Positions 33,683 through 42,041 of a stretch of 64,000 nt of DNA are shown here, piece after piece. Source of the stretch: Variovorax sp. WDL1 (GTDB taxonomy: Bacteria; Pseudomonadota; Gammaproteobacteria; Burkholderiales; Burkholderiaceae_C); NCBI RefSeq assembly GCF_001541225.1, contig NZ_LMTS01000288.1, positions 1-64,000 of the forward strand, given 5' to 3'. The notes beneath the pieces are model-generated. The model worked only from the letters and a program-made list of their open reading frames with translations. It made no database searches and was not told the origin of the DNA. The translations under genes were made by a program, and so were the position numbers. Positions within the stretch are counted from its first letter, which is position 1, and each line of letters starts with the position of its first letter.

Positions 33683-34155
33683 TCGGCCATCGATGTCTGG
33701 GGTTGCAGGGCCTCGGCGCGTGCGGCCAGAGCGGCGGTATAGCTGTCGAGGGACTGGCGCTCGCGCTCGTAGCCGTCTTCCCTGAATCGCGCGAATACCG
33801 TCATGAGGTCGACAACCTTGTCTTCGTTCCAACCGAACAGACGGTCTGCCGCTTGCTGGAAGAGGAGCCCGCGCAGGACACCGACGTCGTCTCCCAGCGG
33901 GCGCACCGAGACGGTGAACTCGAAGCCGTCGGCAGCCGGGAAGGCCTGCGCCCCCACCAGCTCCATGTCGAAGTCGCTTTCGATCCCCACGCTCAGTTCG
34001 CGAGCGATACGCACGGCCTGCGCGACGACGGCCGGCATAAAAGAGAATTCCTTACCGCCGAAGATCTCGGCCGCAGCGTAGGAAACGCCGCCTGCCATGA
34101 ACGTGGCCTTGTTGGTGACGGCGAGATTGATCAGAAGGCGTTCGACCGAGACCAT
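33679..34155 (-). CDS. unknown protein, 158 aa
   Basis: The ATG at 34155 overlaps the upstream stop. Mixed alpha/beta with EIFGGKEFSFMPAVVAQAV near residue 29 and a C-terminal charged helix. No signal peptide. Middle gene of a tightly coupled operon; no family recognised. Confidence 0.7.
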   Translation of the reverse strand: MVSVERLLINLAVTNKATFMAGGVSYAAAEIFGGKEFSFMPAVVAQAVRIARELSVGIESDFDMELVGAQAFPAADGFEFTVSVRPLGDDVGVLRGLLFQQAADRLFGWNEDKVVDLMTVFARFREDGYERERQSLDSYTAALAARAEALQPQTSMAE

Positions 34156-34670
34156 CAGAAGGCCATCGGACGGTTTGCGACCTCTTCTTCGGGGCCGAAG
34201 TCCAGGTCACCCTGGATCATTTGCATGAGGCTCATGGCCAGGCGTCCAGTTGTGACCGGGTCGTCGCCGCGAGCGATTTCCTCTTGGGTCTGGGGCAGAG
34301 CGACCTCGTTGTCGACGATGGTCGAGTTCTGATTGCGGATGCGCTCGAGGGCCGCGGCCGGATCCACCAGGATCGCCTGCTGCACCGAGCGCCAGTCCAT
34401 GTCCGGCGCGCAGATGTTGCAGCATTCCTCGAAGGAGAGGATGCCCTTGTTGCTTGCAACCCAGTCGCGGCCCACCTCGAGCTCCTCGACGGCGAGGTTC
34501 CTGTTGAGGAAGCGCTCGCCGCGATTGACCTTCTGGAGCAGCACCATGTCCTCGATGCTCGATCGAATGAGGCTGGCGGCAAGCTTGCGCTCGCCCTCGG
34601 TGGCGAAGTGATACAGCTCGATGTCGTCGAGCACGACGGGGTTGTCCCAACCTACACACGGCCTAGTCAT
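34155..34670 (-). CDS. unknown helical protein, 171 aa
   Basis: ATG at 34670. Soluble and helical, with a cysteine pair in SFEECCNICAPDMDWRSVQQ near residue 79. Its stop overlaps the start of the next gene. It ends ANRPMAF. No family recognised; the cysteines could bind metal, but no second pair is present. Confidence 0.7.
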   Translation of the reverse strand: MTRPCVGWDNPVVLDDIELYHFATEGERKLAASLIRSSIEDMVLLQKVNRGERFLNRNLAVEELEVGRDWVASNKGILSFEECCNICAPDMDWRSVQQAILVDPAAALERIRNQNSTIVDNEVALPQTQEEIARGDDPVTTGRLAMSLMQMIQGDLDFGPEEEVANRPMAF

Positions 34671-34685
34671 GATGAGCTCCTGCGC

Positions 34686-34961
34686 CTACAGCTTCTTCGG
34701 GGGAAAGGGGAAACGCAGGCGCGGGACCTGCGGCACTACGAAGCGCGAGGGGTCGCGCTTCAACTCGCGCAACAGCCGCGCATAGCGCTGATCGAAGGAC
34801 GCACCGTCGATCTGGGCGGTCACGCATGCCGTGGCTTTCGGCTCACCCCGCACGATGGTCGCGTGGAACAGAGCCCGGAGATCATCAGGCAGCTGCTCGA
34901 CGCGCGCCAGGACCCGACCCATCCGGCTCACCGAGGTTTGAGTTGCAACGGCCCCACGCAT
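34686..34961 (-). CDS. small unknown protein, 91 aa
   Basis: ATG at 34961, five bases after the upstream stop (TAA at 34969-34967). Basic protein with a C-terminal Pro/Phe-rich end (RLRFPFPPKKL) and a DLRALFHATIVRGEP stretch near residue 25. Unknown function. Confidence 0.6.
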   Translation of the reverse strand: MRGAVATQTSVSRMGRVLARVEQLPDDLRALFHATIVRGEPKATACVTAQIDGASFDQRYARLLRELKRDPSRFVVPQVPRLRFPFPPKKL

Positions 34962-34966
34962 ACCAA

Positions 34967-35287
34967 TTAGCCTCGCGGAGCGTTGCCGGTGTCGGCTTCG
35001 TGCGCAGCCTGGGGTGCCTGGCGCAGGACCGGCACTTGGGCTCGCCACTCGGCGCTGGCTTCGAGGAGATCAGCGCGCGCGGGCGCGCTGCCGGCCGAGT
35101 AGACGGCCAGGACGCTCTTGACCTTCTCGACGGTGACGCCGACGCCCACCGCGATGCGATCGAGGAGCTTGTTGAGCTGGGCGGCCCGTTCCGGCGATGG
35201 AGCGATGCCGTTCATCGTCATCGCCACGCCTCCCAAAAGTGCTGTCATCTGATGTTCCCTACCTTGTTGCGAGAAATTGAAGTTCAT
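34967..35287 (-). CDS. small unknown protein ending -NAPRG, 106 aa
   Basis: ATG at 35287; first gene of the 35287-30170 operon. Helical and cytosolic, with GIAPSPERAAQLNKLLDRIA near residue 27. It ends DTGNAPRG, with CGA for the arginine. No family recognised. Upstream (35288-35350) are 63 bases before the topoisomerase stop. Confidence 0.65.
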   Translation of the reverse strand: MNFNFSQQGREHQMTALLGGVAMTMNGIAPSPERAAQLNKLLDRIAVGVGVTVEKVKSVLAVYSAGSAPARADLLEASAEWRAQVPVLRQAPQAAHEADTGNAPRG

Positions 35288-35350
35288 AAACTGGCTCTCC
35301 GTTCAAATTGTGCCGTGACGCTTACACGAACAAACGGATTTTCATCGGAG

Positions 35351-35857
35351 TCATCTGCGAGCGCCATCTGTTGGCAAAACGCCACGCGAGGCGAACGCTT
35401 CGGCGAGCAACCTTTTCACCATTTCCGATATCTTTTGTTTTAGAAGCTCGGAATTCGCCCGTCCCTCTGCGACGTCGGCGAGTGCAAGCTCCCACAGCGC
35501 GGTCATCGAGACGCTCTTGAGCGAGTCCGGCAACTGGCTCAGCAGATGCGAGCCGAAGTCGGTGATGTGAAGCTGGTGCTTCTTGCCCTTCTTCACACGG
35601 CGGATCAGGTCGCGGTCCAGGTGGTTCGTGATGATCGTGCCGCGCGTGCGCGATGTGCCGATGCCCTGCACGCGCTTGAGCATCTCGCGCTCCCGGTCGT
35701 TGCGCCCGAACTTGTGGGCCGACAACATGTCGTCCATCAGCTCGTCTTCCGTGTACGGGTTCGGCGGGCTCGTGCGCTTCGATTCAATCTTCGCGCTCAC
35801 CGCGTACATCACGGCGCCAGTCTGGTAACCGGCGAACTTGTCAGTGGGGTCGCTCAT
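35351..35857 (-). CDS. topoisomerase III, C-terminal part (separate gene)
   Basis: 168 residues matching the last quarter of TopB-type enzymes: RTSPPNPYTEDELMDDM corresponds to the PPKPFTDATL region of E. coli TopB, followed by GIGTSRTRGTII (the G-T-x-x-T-R loop) and a closing helical domain. The ATG at 35857 overlaps the stop of the upstream half by four bases and has AAAGGA before it, so it is separately initiated. Together with the 506-residue half it gives 674 residues, close to full-length TopB (653 in E. coli). Confidence 0.85.
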   Translation of the reverse strand: MSDPTDKFAGYQTGAVMYAVSAKIESKRTSPPNPYTEDELMDDMLSAHKFGRNDREREMLKRVQGIGTSRTRGTIITNHLDRDLIRRVKKGKKHQLHITDFGSHLLSQLPDSLKSVSMTALWELALADVAEGRANSELLKQKISEMVKRLLAEAFASRGVLPTDGARR

Positions 35858-37374
35858 CGAATCCTTTGCACTTCGCCTCGCACTTCGCCGTCGCCGGTTG
35901 CGCCAGCTTCCGCCTCTGCGCTCGACTCGCCGTCAGCTTCGACTTCCTTCCAGCCCCTGCGGATCTCCTGCTTCTGGCTTGCCCGGAACTCGTCCTGGCC
36001 GAACCGCCCGATCAGCGAATGCTGCTTGTAGACGTAGTCCGGGTAGAACTGGGCCATGAACCGTTTGGCGATCGTGCGGAAGACCGCCTGCTCGTTCCGG
36101 TTGGCATTGCTGTTCGGCAGGCCCACCGGGACGATCGCGAAGTGCTCGTCGAGCTTCGCGTCGTTGAAGGCGGCACCCTTGATCTCCATGTGCGCGCCCT
36201 GGGCCTGGCCGGGGAAGAGCTTCGCCAGCTGGCCCATCACCTTGCGAGCGTCGGCGTGCATGGATTCGGGCAGGAACCGGCAGTCGGTACCAACGTATGA
36301 GATCGCCTTCGACTTGTAGAGGTTCTGAGCTGCATCGGTCACCTCGTCCAGGGTCATGCCATGCTGGCGGGCCGCCTCGGCCTGGAGCGCTCCGAGAGAG
36401 AACGGCAGCGGAGGCTTCTCGCTGTGCTCTTTCGCAGTCGCCTGCACGCAGGTGCCCTTCAGGCCTCCGGTGATCGCGCGGACGATCTGCTTGGCCACCT
36501 GCTCGTCGATGATCCGGCCTTCCAGGTCGAAGCCGGGCGTGCCGGCAGCCTCTTCCCGCTTGTGCCAGCGCATGACCGTGCCATCGCGAAGGGTGATCAC
36601 GGGAATGAAGTAGTCCGTCGGCTTGAAGTTCTCGATGGCGCGGCGCCGAGCGTCCACCATCTCCAACACGGGGGTCTGCACCCGGCCGACGCCGACGTTC
36701 GACTTGCGCAGGAGCGCCTGATAGGCCATCGAGGGGTTCAGGCCCCAGACCCAGTCCAGGTACTGGCGCACCCGCGCCGCCTCGCCGCGGTTCGCCCACT
36801 TGGGGGCGCCATTGCGGTCGAAAGGCTTCTTGAGGGTCTCGGCGATGTCCTCAGCCCGGTTGGACACCAGCTCGACGCGGAAGACGTTCGGGCCTGCCGG
36901 GTCGATCCCGAAGTGCTCGAGGAGCTCGTCCACGATGAGCTGGCCTTCTCGGTCCGTGTCGCCCGCGTTCATGACCTTGATGCCGCGGCGCAGGAACTTC
37001 TTGGCCACGATGTAGGGCCCGAATGGCTTCCCGGCGCCAGCCGACTTCCCCTTGGCGCCCTTCTTCTCGTCGGTGCGCGGGTGGGTGATCAGCTTGGGGG
37101 GAAGGACAGGCAGGAAATCCTTGTACCGGTCGAACGCCCGCTCTTCCTCGAGCTTGGCCATCTCAGGGGACAGGTACTCGGAAACCCGCGCCGTGGTGAG
37201 CAAGTGCCCGGCCAAGGGCAGCACCACGTGGCCGTTGCTGATGACGAAATAGCCATCACGCGAAGCCGTTGCCTCGTTCGTGCAGGAGACGCCGTAGGCG
37301 AGCTTCATGCCCGCGACCAGATCCTTGGCCGCCGAAGGCTTCTCCGCTATCCATACGACTTGTTCGCCTGCCAT
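35854..37374 (-). CDS. topB: topoisomerase III, N-terminal part with active site
   Basis: 506 residues of a type IA topoisomerase. TOPRIM domain: IAEKPSAAKDLV near residue 9 and GDTDREGQLIVDELL near 138. Catalytic tyrosine in KAISYVGTDCRFLP near 359, matching TYPRSDCRYLP of TopB. The enzyme cuts one strand, passes the other and reseals, resolving replication and recombination intermediates. The frame stops after about 480 conserved residues and an acidic Ala/Glu tail; the remaining domain is the next gene. Confidence 0.92.
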   Translation of the reverse strand: MAGEQVVWIAEKPSAAKDLVAGMKLAYGVSCTNEATASRDGYFVISNGHVVLPLAGHLLTTARVSEYLSPEMAKLEEERAFDRYKDFLPVLPPKLITHPRTDEKKGAKGKSAGAGKPFGPYIVAKKFLRRGIKVMNAGDTDREGQLIVDELLEHFGIDPAGPNVFRVELVSNRAEDIAETLKKPFDRNGAPKWANRGEAARVRQYLDWVWGLNPSMAYQALLRKSNVGVGRVQTPVLEMVDARRRAIENFKPTDYFIPVITLRDGTVMRWHKREEAAGTPGFDLEGRIIDEQVAKQIVRAITGGLKGTCVQATAKEHSEKPPLPFSLGALQAEAARQHGMTLDEVTDAAQNLYKSKAISYVGTDCRFLPESMHADARKVMGQLAKLFPGQAQGAHMEIKGAAFNDAKLDEHFAIVPVGLPNSNANRNEQAVFRTIAKRFMAQFYPDYVYKQHSLIGRFGQDEFRASQKQEIRRGWKEVEADGESSAEAEAGATGDGEVRGEVQRIR

Positions 37375-37529
37375 TGCGTGCTACTTGCTTCTTGCGTTTG
37401 TTACGTTTGTGGCGATAGTAGCGCACGAAGCTAATCACATCGCGGAATGATGTGGTTTTGGTGTTGCTTTCGTGCGTCCCCAGCGTCGAGTCGTGAAGAG
37501 GACCGTCGGGATCGGGCGAGGGCCCCAAG

Positions 37530-38390
37530 CTATTGCTTGAGCACGATTCGCCTCTTGCTGGTAATGATCTCGCCAATGCGCGGATCGACGCTGATGAGCT
37601 TCTCGCCGCTGGGGAAGCTGTCGCCGATGGCAACCCGCCTCCCGCTCTTGAAGGTCACTCCGCCGGCGAGCACCTCGGCCAGGCCGGCCTCTTCCTTTGT
37701 CACACGCTCAGTCGGCCCGTTGGTTCCAGCAACCGGTACAGGTGCGGCCACCTGCACCACGGGGTCTCGGCGTTCGGGCGAGTCGACCGGCGGCTTGGCA
37801 CGCGCCGCCGCAGCTCGTGCTTCGGCCTGTTCGCGCTCCCTTCGCTGCTGCGCTTCCTGTGCCGCCCTGGCAAGCTTCTGCTCATGCTCGAGCTTCGCCC
37901 GCTCTGCCTTGGACTTCCGTTCCGCCTCCTCGGCTGCAGCCTTGCGCGCATCAGCGGCCTTCCGCTCGGCCGCTGCCTGCTCGGCCGCACGCGCTGCATT
38001 CGCCGCGAGGGCGGCATCGTCTGCGGTTGTGGGCTGGACCTTCGCGACCGGCGCAGCTGGGAGCGCCTGTGGGACGACCGGCGAAGGGTCTGTAACCGCT
38101 GGCAGCTGCCTTGCCTCGTCTTTTGGCCGCGGTTCAGTTGCCCGCGGAGGCTCCTCCAGCGAAACGAGCGCATCGACATCCCGCCCAGGCGCAACCGCCC
38201 GGGTCAGCGCCTCGACCTGCTGCAGCCGAGCGGCGTCGTCCTTTGCGGCTTGCAGCTGCTTCCAGAGCGGAACGCCGGCAGCCGAGCCTCCGGCCGTCGC
38301 GCCCAAGAGGAACGCCGAGGCGAGCCACGCCCAAGCCGTGAACCGAACGCGGTTGACGACGCTCATCGCCCCTGGAGTATTCGTCGCCAT
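37530..38390 (-). CDS. membrane-anchored coiled-coil protein, PilP-like end
   Basis: 286 residues. An N-terminal membrane anchor at about 17-38 (AWLASAFLLGATAGGSAAG) precedes a long Ala/Glu/Arg/Lys coiled coil (about 125-205). The end domain (GVTFKSGRRVAIGDSFPSG, then VDPRIGEIITSKRRIVL) is a small beta domain like the C-terminal part of PilP/GspC-type proteins. The start overlaps the bactofilin stop. A role in an envelope-spanning pilus or secretion machine is inferred. Confidence 0.7.
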   Translation of the reverse strand: MATNTPGAMSVVNRVRFTAWAWLASAFLLGATAGGSAAGVPLWKQLQAAKDDAARLQQVEALTRAVAPGRDVDALVSLEEPPRATEPRPKDEARQLPAVTDPSPVVPQALPAAPVAKVQPTTADDAALAANAARAAEQAAAERKAADARKAAAEEAERKSKAERAKLEHEQKLARAAQEAQQRREREQAEARAAAARAKPPVDSPERRDPVVQVAAPVPVAGTNGPTERVTKEEAGLAEVLAGGVTFKSGRRVAIGDSFPSGEKLISVDPRIGEIITSKRRIVLKQ

Positions 38391-38842
38391 CAGCCTGCCC
38401 CGGTGCCCAGCATCGACTTGATGACGCTGGAATTCAGCTTCGCGCCCATCGGGATGTTGAACAGGGGCGCACGGATGACCGCATGGATGTCCGCGCCGTC
38501 ACCGATCTGCAGGTCCTCACTCGCGATGAGCAGCGCGCTGTCCTTGGCCGCCTTGGCAGGATCGCCCACCTTGCCGGCAACTGCGATCCGCTCGGCTGTC
38601 AGGCGCCCGCTGAAGTGAGAGCCGGGGGCGATGATCACAGTGCCCTTCGCGCATTCCAGCGTTCCACGGAACGTCCCATAGATGACCACGCCACAGTCGA
38701 GCTTCAGGTGCCCGTCGAACACGGCCTTCGGGGGGATCACCATGCCGATCGCGTGCTCCTCGATGGACAGGCGCAACGTTGAGACGGCTTGCTCCGCATC
38801 CGGGTGAGCGGATGCATGGGCGCTGAGGGGTGCTGGATTCAT
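38390..38842 (-). CDS. bactofilin-family protein
   Basis: 150 residues; ATG at 38842. Residues 45-115 show the bactofilin beta-helix pattern: VFDGHLKLDCGVVIYGTFRG, then VIIAPGSHFSGRLTAERIAVAG, with repeating V-x-G-x-(h) turns. Bactofilins polymerise without nucleotide into filaments that organise envelope machines. It sits in one operon between two single-pass membrane proteins, which suggests a scaffold for an envelope complex. Confidence 0.82.
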   Translation of the reverse strand: MNPAPLSAHASAHPDAEQAVSTLRLSIEEHAIGMVIPPKAVFDGHLKLDCGVVIYGTFRGTLECAKGTVIIAPGSHFSGRLTAERIAVAGKVGDPAKAAKDSALLIASEDLQIGDGADIHAVIRAPLFNIPMGAKLNSSVIKSMLGTGAG

Positions 38843-38856
38843 GACGGGGTGATGAT

Positions 38857-39516
38857 TTAGTTCGCGTCTTCGCGCACGAGAACGCTTGCGGAGGACGTCC
38901 GGTAGATCCGGCGACCTGGATCGGTCTGGAGAAGGAGCTCCCCATTGGGTAGGGCCTTGCCGAGCTGCACGCGCAAGGGCCGGCCGGCTGCGTCCTTCAG
39001 GGCGATCGTGACCCCGTCCGCTTCGACCTGAACGACCTTCCACGCGGGCAGCGTCGCGGTCCGTCGCTGTTCGACGGCCGATGACCCGAGGTGGATCTGC
39101 AGGAGCGAGCCGAACGCGAACGCCGCGATCGTGCAAGCGACGGCCAGCACCACCACCGTGCGCATGCGAATCCGGGAGGCGATCGAATTTGCGTTGAGAG
39201 CCGCCGTGTCGGCTGATTCGGTCCCGAAACGGATCCAGGGAACGCCCTTTGCGGAGATCACAGGCCCGGCGAAGCCTGGCAGCTCGATCACGTCCGCGCG
39301 AAGCAGCGCCCGCGTCCAGTCGACCGACGTTACGGCCTGCCCGCGCGATGGCACGCTCGCCCGACCGGTGCGTGCGATCCCCGTAGCTGAGGGGCGACCC
39401 TCAGGTGTGTCCGTCTTCAATGCTTTTTCCCCAGAATCGGTGCGAACAAGCTCTGATGCTGCGTTCGCGACTCCAACCACGTTTGCGGCTTGGTATTGTT
39501 GCGGAGATAATAGCAT
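38857..39516 (-). CDS. single-pass membrane protein, PilP-like end, 219 aa
   Basis: Residues 1-115 are cytoplasmic, a membrane helix lies at about 122-142 (TVVVLAVACTIAAFAFGSLL), and the periplasmic end resembles that of the 37530 product: GVTIALKDAAGRPLRVQLG, LPNGELLLQTDPG. A C-terminal beta domain with V-x-(x)-G-x-x-L-P-(N/S)-G is common to both. The start at 39516 is tentative; a TTGTTGCG element falls inside the first codons. First gene of the three-gene operon. Confidence 0.65.
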   Translation of the reverse strand: MLLSPQQYQAANVVGVANAASELVRTDSGEKALKTDTPEGRPSATGIARTGRASVPSRGQAVTSVDWTRALLRADVIELPGFAGPVISAKGVPWIRFGTESADTAALNANSIASRIRMRTVVVLAVACTIAAFAFGSLLQIHLGSSAVEQRRTATLPAWKVVQVEADGVTIALKDAAGRPLRVQLGKALPNGELLLQTDPGRRIYRTSSASVLVREDAN

Positions 39517-39548
39517 CGCATTAATTATTCGAGCAACGCCGCTTTAAC

Positions 39549-39704
39549 ATGAATTCCCGGAAGAAGCGCACACGCATTCCCCGCCCTTCCTTGCGCGAAG
39601 CGTCCGACCAGGCCGAGCTCGCCGCTCTAGTCCACTCACCCGAGCCATCCGCCAAAGTCGCGGACGAAGCGCTGCAGGGGTACCAAGTCGATGCTGTCGC
39701 CTGA
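39549..39704 (+). CDS. 51-aa basic/acidic small protein overlapping the YcbK gene
   Basis: ATG at 39549, stop TGA at 39702-39704. The N-terminus is basic (MNSRKKRTRIPRP), followed by an acidic helix. It overlaps the start of the next gene by 14 bases in another frame, an arrangement typical of translational coupling. No clear ribosome site is visible, so the call is moderate. No homolog known to me. Confidence 0.45.
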   Translation: MNSRKKRTRIPRPSLREASDQAELAALVHSPEPSAKVADEALQGYQVDAVA

Positions 39705-40425
39705 CCCGTACGTTCAACTGGAAGGGGCGGCCTCTTCGGGTCTACCTGAACCGATGACCCGCCGAGCGGCCCTTCGTGGTCTTGGCGGCCTGGGCCTCGG
39801 GACCATCCTCCTGCTGCAGGAGCCCGGCGTCGCACACGCCCAGGCGATCGCCGCCGCCGCAGGCGCCCTCCCCTCAGCGGCTCAACGCGACGAGTTCTGG
39901 ACGCGCGATAGAACCGTCTGGGTCCGGCGCACTTCCACTGGCGAGGTCATCAAGAGCACGTACTGGCGCAACGGCCAGCTTGTCCAGAGCGAGTACGAGC
40001 GCCTGTGCTGGTTCGCGCGGGACACGACGCTCGAACGCCTCATCCGCGAGAACAGTCCTCACATTCGCAAGGCGCTCGATTCGGGACGGTTCACCAGGGA
40101 GCAGGTTTCCCAGTGGACCATGATGAACCCGATCATCTTCGACGTGCACTACGCCATCACGAGCTGGCTCGGGTGGTTCAACATGGCCAGGCCGATCGAT
40201 TGGACGAGCGCCTTCAGGCACCCCATCACCAACGCCATCACCGAAGGCTCGGCACGCGACAGCTGGCACATGCGCGGCGGAGCAGTAGATGCCCGGATCC
40301 CCGGCGTACCCATCGAGCAGTTCGGTCGCTTCGCCCAGTGGCTCGGCGCCGGCGGCGTCGGCGTCTACGTGGGGAAATCATTCACCCACACCGATTCGGG
40401 GCGGGTGCGGAGCTGGCGGTCTTGA
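39691..40425 (+). CDS. YcbK/DUF882-type murein peptidase with Tat signal
   Basis: 244 residues. TRRAALRGLGGLGLG at about 23-37 is a twin-arginine signal leading to a hydrophobic stretch and a cut near AHA. The second half matches the DUF882 (YcbK, peptidase M15-like) pattern: NAITEGSARDSWHMRGGAVD with zinc His and Asp, then VGVYVGKSFTHTDSGRVRSW with the last His. Family members are D,D- or L,D-type cell-wall endopeptidases that remodel peptidoglycan in the periplasm. This fits an envelope-machine context. Confidence 0.85.
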   Translation: MLSPDPYVQLEGAASSGLPEPMTRRAALRGLGGLGLGTILLLQEPGVAHAQAIAAAAGALPSAAQRDEFWTRDRTVWVRRTSTGEVIKSTYWRNGQLVQSEYERLCWFARDTTLERLIRENSPHIRKALDSGRFTREQVSQWTMMNPIIFDVHYAITSWLGWFNMARPIDWTSAFRHPITNAITEGSARDSWHMRGGAVDARIPGVPIEQFGRFAQWLGAGGVGVYVGKSFTHTDSGRVRSWRS

Positions 40426-40489
40426 GGGTCATTCAGGCCGCGCGAATTGAAGAAATCGCCAAGAGACGCCACCTATTGAGAACAGAGCA

Positions 40490-41047
40490 ATGTCGCTCGC
40501 GAACCCCGGGGAACGTCCCATCTTGAAACTCAGCAAACTCTTTCTCAGCGCGATCTGTATCGCCCTTCCTCTTGCCGTCCTCGCGGCTGACAACCCACCC
40601 CGCCAGGTTGAGCTCACGCTTTCCGTCTTGACGCCCGGCCGGGCAACCGCGACGGAGACGACCGCAGCTTCACTTGGACAAAATACAAGGATTGGCGGCA
40701 AGGCTCGTCAGTTCGTTGCGCGGGCGAGATGGGACGCCCAAGGTCGAGCGGTCGAAGAGAAAGAGACCCTGTACGAAGGACTCTCGCTCCTCATCACGCC
40801 GACTGCCGTTTTGGACGATCGAGTAGTTGTTTCCGTGTCGGCAGAGCTTCTTGACCTTGTCGCGATGCGCCAAGAAACGGTGCAAGGATCACGGGTCGAG
40901 TTGCCAGTAACGCGCATGAACGAGGCATCACTCGGGAACCTCGTCCTGAAGTACGGCGAGCTCACGCCAGTTTCATTGTTCAATTTGGGCTCGGCGGGCG
41001 GTCGCGTCGTCCATCTCCAAGCCAAGCCACTTCCGGCGCAGCCATAA
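40490..41047 (+). CDS. exported protein, 185 aa, possibly secretin-like
   Basis: The ATG at 40490 adds a short polar stretch; a TTG at 40523 would give MKLSKLFLSAICIALPLAVLA, a textbook signal peptide. The mature protein has a beta-rich pattern (LYEGLSLLITPTAVLDDRVVV) that recalls the alternating strands of a secretin gate, but it is far too short for a full secretin. Periplasmic; linked by position to the YcbK-type gene. Confidence 0.6.
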   Translation: MSLANPGERPILKLSKLFLSAICIALPLAVLAADNPPRQVELTLSVLTPGRATATETTAASLGQNTRIGGKARQFVARARWDAQGRAVEEKETLYEGLSLLITPTAVLDDRVVVSVSAELLDLVAMRQETVQGSRVELPVTRMNEASLGNLVLKYGELTPVSLFNLGSAGGRVVHLQAKPLPAQP

Positions 41048-41048
41048 C

Positions 41049-41459
41049 GTGCCGGTCTTCGTCTTCGGCAGCAACACGGCGGGCAGGCACGGAAAGGGTG
41101 CTGCCCTCTTCGCGCGCCAACAGCACGGCGCAATACACGGCCAAGGCGAAGGCCTGCAAGGCAATGCCTACGCAATCCCCACGAAAGGCCAGCGGCCCGA
41201 TCGTTCGCTCTTCACGCTTCCGCTGGAGCAGATCCGAGCCGGCGTCGACCGCTTTCTCGCCTTTGCAGCGAGCAGGCCGGACATTCAGTTTGAGGTGACG
41301 CCCATCGGCTGCGGGCTGGCCGGCTACAAGCACGCCGAGATCGCACCGATGTTCGAAGACGCTCCCGCGAACTGCCATCTGCCGGCCGAGTTCTTGACGT
41401 TTGGCAGCGTGGTAGCTGATCGCATCGCCGCCCCTGCTATTCGGTTCCCGCGCCGATGA
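41049..41459 (+). CDS. phage-type macro-like protein (A1S_2505-like)
   Basis: 136 residues; GTG at 41049, directly after the preceding stop. VFVFGSNTAGRHGKGAA at the start, GNAYAIPTK near 40, and IGCGLAGYKHAEIAPMF near 85 match a small phage/plasmid protein family annotated as an A1S_2505-type non-structural protein, whose GSN-x-x-G-x-H-G-x-G-A-A loop looks like the ligand loop of macro domains. Binding of ADP-ribose or a nucleotide is inferred, not shown. Confidence 0.8.
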   Translation: MPVFVFGSNTAGRHGKGAALFARQQHGAIHGQGEGLQGNAYAIPTKGQRPDRSLFTLPLEQIRAGVDRFLAFAASRPDIQFEVTPIGCGLAGYKHAEIAPMFEDAPANCHLPAEFLTFGSVVADRIAAPAIRFPRR

Positions 41460-41498
41460 CGTCGGGCAACGAAAACGTAGGTGCCTTCGACTAGATCC

Positions 41499-42041
41499 TC
41501 AGACGGGCACGAAAATCTCTGGTGTGCCGAGATCCCGCAGCGCCGAGATTGCGTCCGTAAGTGGATGCCCCGTCAGCTGTGCCGTAGCGGCATCCAAGAT
41601 ATCGGACGCCGTCGATGCATCACCAAGCTCCAACAAGGCCCACATTTGCCGCGCATGCGGCAGCACGGCAACGCAGGTTAGCGCGCGCAAGGACATGATC
41701 CAAATCGGCATGCCGCTCGCAATGCGCTGATTGAGGGGGCTGGTTGAAGCGTTTGCCTGCTTCTGCAGGTGCTGCATGCGCATGCTCAGCATCGAGATTC
41801 GGCCGGAGACAGCGGAGGGGACATTTTGCCGAGACTGCATATGCTTGAGGGCCGTCGCGAATGTAGGATCTCCCTCGCTCTTCCCATCGATTGCCATAAA
41901 GGCCAGCGCCATCGTCGCTGCCGCCCTAAGGTCACCAAGCTCGCGTGGCCCCAGCGATCGCACGACGGCAAGGACCTTCTCCGCGTCGCCGATGGCCGCT
42001 TTTTCTCCAGCCGAGCTCAAGAGTTTCTTGATGAAGCCCAC
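41499..42041 (-). CDS. unknown helical protein, 180 aa
   Basis: The GTG at 42041 follows AGGAAGAGGA. The long open frame upstream of it is not coding-like. The product is helical (GFIKKLLSSAGEKAA at the start) with two hydrophobic stretches near 60 and 115 that are more likely packed helices than membrane spans. Convergent with the 41049 gene. Bases 42042-42315 upstream contain TTGTTGCGTTCA at 42058, a half-copy of the repeat described at 44317. Unknown family. Confidence 0.6.
   Translation of the reverse strand: MGFIKKLLSSAGEKAAIGDAEKVLAVVRSLGPRELGDLRAAATMALAFMAIDGKSEGDPTFATALKHMQSRQNVPSAVSGRISMLSMRMQHLQKQANASTSPLNQRIASGMPIWIMSLRALTCVAVLPHARQMWALLELGDASTASDILDAATAQLTGHPLTDAISALRDLGTPEIFVPV

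Noticed and set aside
30170-35287. Idea that this operon is a type IV secretion locus
   Set aside because: Two exported proteins are compatible, but no VirB4, VirB6, VirB8-10, VirB11 or pilin was found; not claimed.
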